Source: Candidatus Omnitrophota bacterium (GTDB lineage Bacteria > Omnitrophota > JACPQZ01). Taken from it: a DNA stretch of 64,000 bases. Where the stretch lies: contig JACPQZ010000048.1 in the NCBI GenBank assembly GCA_016190205.1, positions 18,247 to 82,246 on the forward strand, read 5' to 3'. The notes beneath the pieces are model-generated. The model was not told the DNA's origin and did no database searches. It worked only from the letters and a program-made list of their open reading frames with translations. This document shows positions 62,169 through 64,000 of this stretch, piece by piece. Position 1 is the stretch's first letter; every line of letters begins with the position of its first letter. The translations under genes were made by a program, and so were the position numbers.

Positions 62169-62873
62169 ATGGAGTTTTTTCCAATAAGCATTCTCGTAAT
62201 TTTTCTGGGGCTTGTGGTCCTGCGCATCGGTTTCAGGCAGGAGATCCAGGCCGCCATGAGCCGCGATCCGGCCGCAAAGAATTCTTGGGAGGTACTGCTC
62301 ACGTACGCGGGGCTACATGCCATCATGTTTTACCGCGCGGCGCACCGGTTGCATGCCCTCAAGATCCCGTTTTTGCCGCGGTTTGTGTCGCAGTTTGCCC
62401 GGGCCGTTACGGGGATTGAGATACACCCCGGCGCCAAGATCGGCCGCGGTTTTTTCATCGACCACGGGATGGGAGTCGTCATTGGGGAAACCACAGTGAT
62501 CGGCAAAAACGTGACTCTCTTTCAGGGAGTCACGCTGGGGGGAACGGGCAAAGAGCGGGGCAAACGCCACCCTACGATCGGCGATAATGTAGTTGTCAGC
62601 ACAGGTGCCAAGGTGCTCGGGAATATCACGATCGGTGACTACGTGAATGTGGGTGCGAATGCCGTAGTGATACGGGATGTCCCGTCGAACTGCACGGTGG
62701 TCGGCGTGCCCGGCCGGATTGCCCGCAAGAAGGGAAAGCGCGTTCCCGGCATCAACCTCGATCACACCAAGCTCCCCGACCCCATCGCCGAGCGCCTCGA
62801 AAACCTGCAGCACGAGATCGACATCATCGAGGAGCACCTGGGTCAAATCGAGAAGAAGCAAGAGCACGAGTAG
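62169..62873 (+). CDS. cysE: Serine O-acetyltransferase
   Basis: CysE acetylates serine for cysteine synthesis. The 234 residues have an unusual hydrophobic N-terminus (ISILVIFLGLVVLRIGF), then LHAIMFYRAAHRLHALKIPF, IEIHPGAKIGRGFFIDHGMG with the catalytic His, VVIGETTVIGKNVTLFQGVT and the left-handed beta-helix ending VVGVPGRIARKKGKRVPG. A charged helix (LENLQHEIDIIEEHLGQIEK) ends the protein. GGGAGAGG precedes the ATG. Confidence 0.94.
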   Translation: MEFFPISILVIFLGLVVLRIGFRQEIQAAMSRDPAAKNSWEVLLTYAGLHAIMFYRAAHRLHALKIPFLPRFVSQFARAVTGIEIHPGAKIGRGFFIDHGMGVVIGETTVIGKNVTLFQGVTLGGTGKERGKRHPTIGDNVVVSTGAKVLGNITIGDYVNVGANAVVIRDVPSNCTVVGVPGRIARKKGKRVPGINLDHTKLPDPIAERLENLQHEIDIIEEHLGQIEKKQEHE

Positions 62874-62880
62874 GGCTGGC

Positions 62881-63095
62881 CACCCTTCTTCGCGAAACGG
62901 CCGGTATACTACGTATACCGGCACTTCCTTCGCCCACCCGCCTTGCGGCGGGTGCCCGGGCTCGGTCGCTCGCGCCCCAGCGAGGCGCTCACTCTGCATT
63001 TTTTGCGCACCGCAAACTTCCTGACGAGCCGGCGGACCCTGCTGCGCAAAAAATGAGGTTCGCTCCGAAGGGCGCCGCCCCCGGTGGCGATAGAC
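62881..63095. repeat. Dispersed repeat, copy 2, with palindromic insert
   Basis: This is the second copy of the repeat at 182..345. The inverted arms 62997..63009 and 63043..63055 match perfectly over 13 bp (CATTTTTTGCGCA). Relative to copy 1 it carries about 55 extra bases (about 62899..62960) with two hairpins: 62900..62922 (GCCGGTATAC-TAC-GTATACCGGC) and 62936..62953 (ACCCGCC-TTGC-GGCGGGT). It lies between cysE and the DUF3800 gene. Confidence 0.85.
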
Positions 63096-63138
63096 CCGAA
63101 CGCGATCTGTAAAGATAGTACCTGGTGGGTGCAGGTTA

Positions 63139-63822
63139 GTGAAGACACTTTACTTATTCATTGACGAATCAGGAAATTTTGATTTTTCACCGGGTGGGAC
63201 CAAGTATTTCGTGCTTACCGTGCTAAGCACAACCTATCCCTATTCAATAGGAAGCAAGCTCTTAGAGTTGAGATACGATCTTCTGCCATCCTACGCCTGC
63301 GGTCCTAGCATGGAGGATAGAGGCTACTTTCATGCTTCGGAGGATACGAACGCGGTTCGAAACCGGGTGTATTCAGCCTTCACAAATGTTGAGCAAGCTT
63401 TCAGGGTAGACGCAGTGATTGCCCAAAAGAATAAAACCTGCCCAAGTCTTCGGATCCCCACAGAATTTTATAAGCTCCTTGGGGTGACGGTGCTCAAATT
63501 TGCTTTCAATCGGGCAGCTTGGAGTGGTTATGAGCAAATCGTCGCGGTGTTTAGCAATTTGTTTAATCGTAAGGAGCGAGGGGCGTTGAAGCAGGCGTTT
63601 AAGTCGGTAATTAAGGAATACGCCCAGGTTCCTTATGCTTTATACTTTCACGACACAAAGTTCGACTTGTGCAACCAGGCAGGTGATTATTTTTGCTGGG
63701 CCATCTATGGAAAGTGGGAGTCGGCAAGGACCTGGCCCTACGAGAAGGCACGATCCTTCATTAAATCCGAGTATCCCATATTCGAGAGGGGAGCCGAAGA
63801 GTACTATGCCTATAAAAAATGA
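63139..63822 (+). CDS. DUF3800 domain protein
   Basis: The 227-residue protein starts KTLYLFIDESGNFDFSPGGT, the DUF3800 signature (FIDESG), with an acidic pair that recalls RNase H-like nucleases. Later landmarks are YFHASEDTNAVRNRV and KFDLCNQAGDYFCWAIYGKW. DUF3800 genes are frequent in genomic islands and near defence genes; the function is not established. It starts with GTG at 63139 and no clear Shine-Dalgarno (GCAGGT). GC content drops here compared with cysE. Confidence 0.85.
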   Translation: MKTLYLFIDESGNFDFSPGGTKYFVLTVLSTTYPYSIGSKLLELRYDLLPSYACGPSMEDRGYFHASEDTNAVRNRVYSAFTNVEQAFRVDAVIAQKNKTCPSLRIPTEFYKLLGVTVLKFAFNRAAWSGYEQIVAVFSNLFNRKERGALKQAFKSVIKEYAQVPYALYFHDTKFDLCNQAGDYFCWAIYGKWESARTWPYEKARSFIKSEYPIFERGAEEYYAYKK

Positions 63823-64000
63823 CCTCCCTGACTATCCGCAAGCGGCAGAGCCCAGGGGCTCTTGTCATCAGAGAGGTACGTTTGAAATCAAAAATTGCTG
63901 TAGCGAGTTACCTAACAAACCCGCATATATATAATACCGTAATCGACTCGATTGCATCAATTTCTTAATGAGATTTCTATAACTTATTTCTATATAACTA
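63823..64000. other. Right edge, no feature seen
   Basis: 178 bases become increasingly AT-rich towards the end (ATATATATAATACC near 63925). No gene, tRNA or clear hairpin with a T-run is visible. It may be the promoter region of a gene beyond the window. Confidence 0.4.

Overview
This 64 kb window comes from a GC-rich bacterial chromosome, most likely a member of Candidatus Omnitrophota or a close relative in the PVC group. The assignment is an inference. It rests on the 4657-codon secreted multi-enzyme protein at 29084..43057, whose N-terminus ends in the sequence DYLAPST after a signal peptide (a style I associate with Omnitrophota giant proteins), on dense heptamer-repeat spacers, and on a Gram-negative envelope gene set (lolCD-like, mlaEFD-like). 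No rRNA, CRISPR array or prophage was seen.

Layout. 1..6303 is a housekeeping run on the + strand: the end of atpG, a 555-bp repeat-rich spacer, atpD, atpC, rsmI, purN, eno, an ftsB-like gene and an SPFH/stomatin gene. Most of these overlap by a few bases and form one operon. 6304..9834 is a low-GC accessory island of toxin-antitoxin modules: hicAB, brnTA, an orphan CopG antitoxin behind a truncated brnT, a hicB tail relic, a LamG/PEP-CTERM pseudogene and small unknown proteins. It ends at an initiator tRNA-fMet gene split by a 224-nt group I intron (9835..10132). 10169..15624 holds metabolic and stress genes (Bax1-like, bcp, lhgO, a tautomerase, a secreted unknown, xth, a CYTH protein). 15700..24846 is a complete SUF iron-sulfur assembly locus with its own Rrf2 regulator: rrf2-mrp/DUF971-sufB-sufC-sufD-sufS-sufU-sufT, followed by a SagB-type dehydrogenase. 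24897..28891 has a Nudix hydrolase, a small membrane protein, a tRNA-Met, and secreted proteins including an M64 metallopeptidase. A strong terminator at 28941 and a promoter at 29029 isolate the giant gene. On the - strand there is one vapBC pair (43069..43673), divergent from tilS. 45336..62873 is again housekeeping: lysS-lolC-lolD, ilvE, mcsA-mcsB-clpC, an AsmA-like gene, mlaE-mlaF-mlaD, a PIN/TRAM gene, ispD, ispF, gltX and cysE. The right edge carries a second copy of the repeat from the left edge, then a DUF3800 gene.

The most unusual features are four. (1) A system of short tandem repeats with an exact 7-bp period, in several sequence families, fills at least twelve spacers, often as inverted pairs, and in places spills into gene ends. 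(2) A group I intron interrupts initiator tRNA just before the CAU anticodon. (3) The giant protein joins a P-loop kinase-like domain, a PanB-like barrel, a PtsI-like region, a GT-B glucan phosphorylase/synthase-like domain and a GlnD-like domain with ACT repeats, separated by recurring GDG[VIY] linkers. (4) A palindromic mini-element is translated in frame inside the ispD substrate loop. Several promoter-proximal genes (hicA, brnT, tilS) appear to be leaderless.
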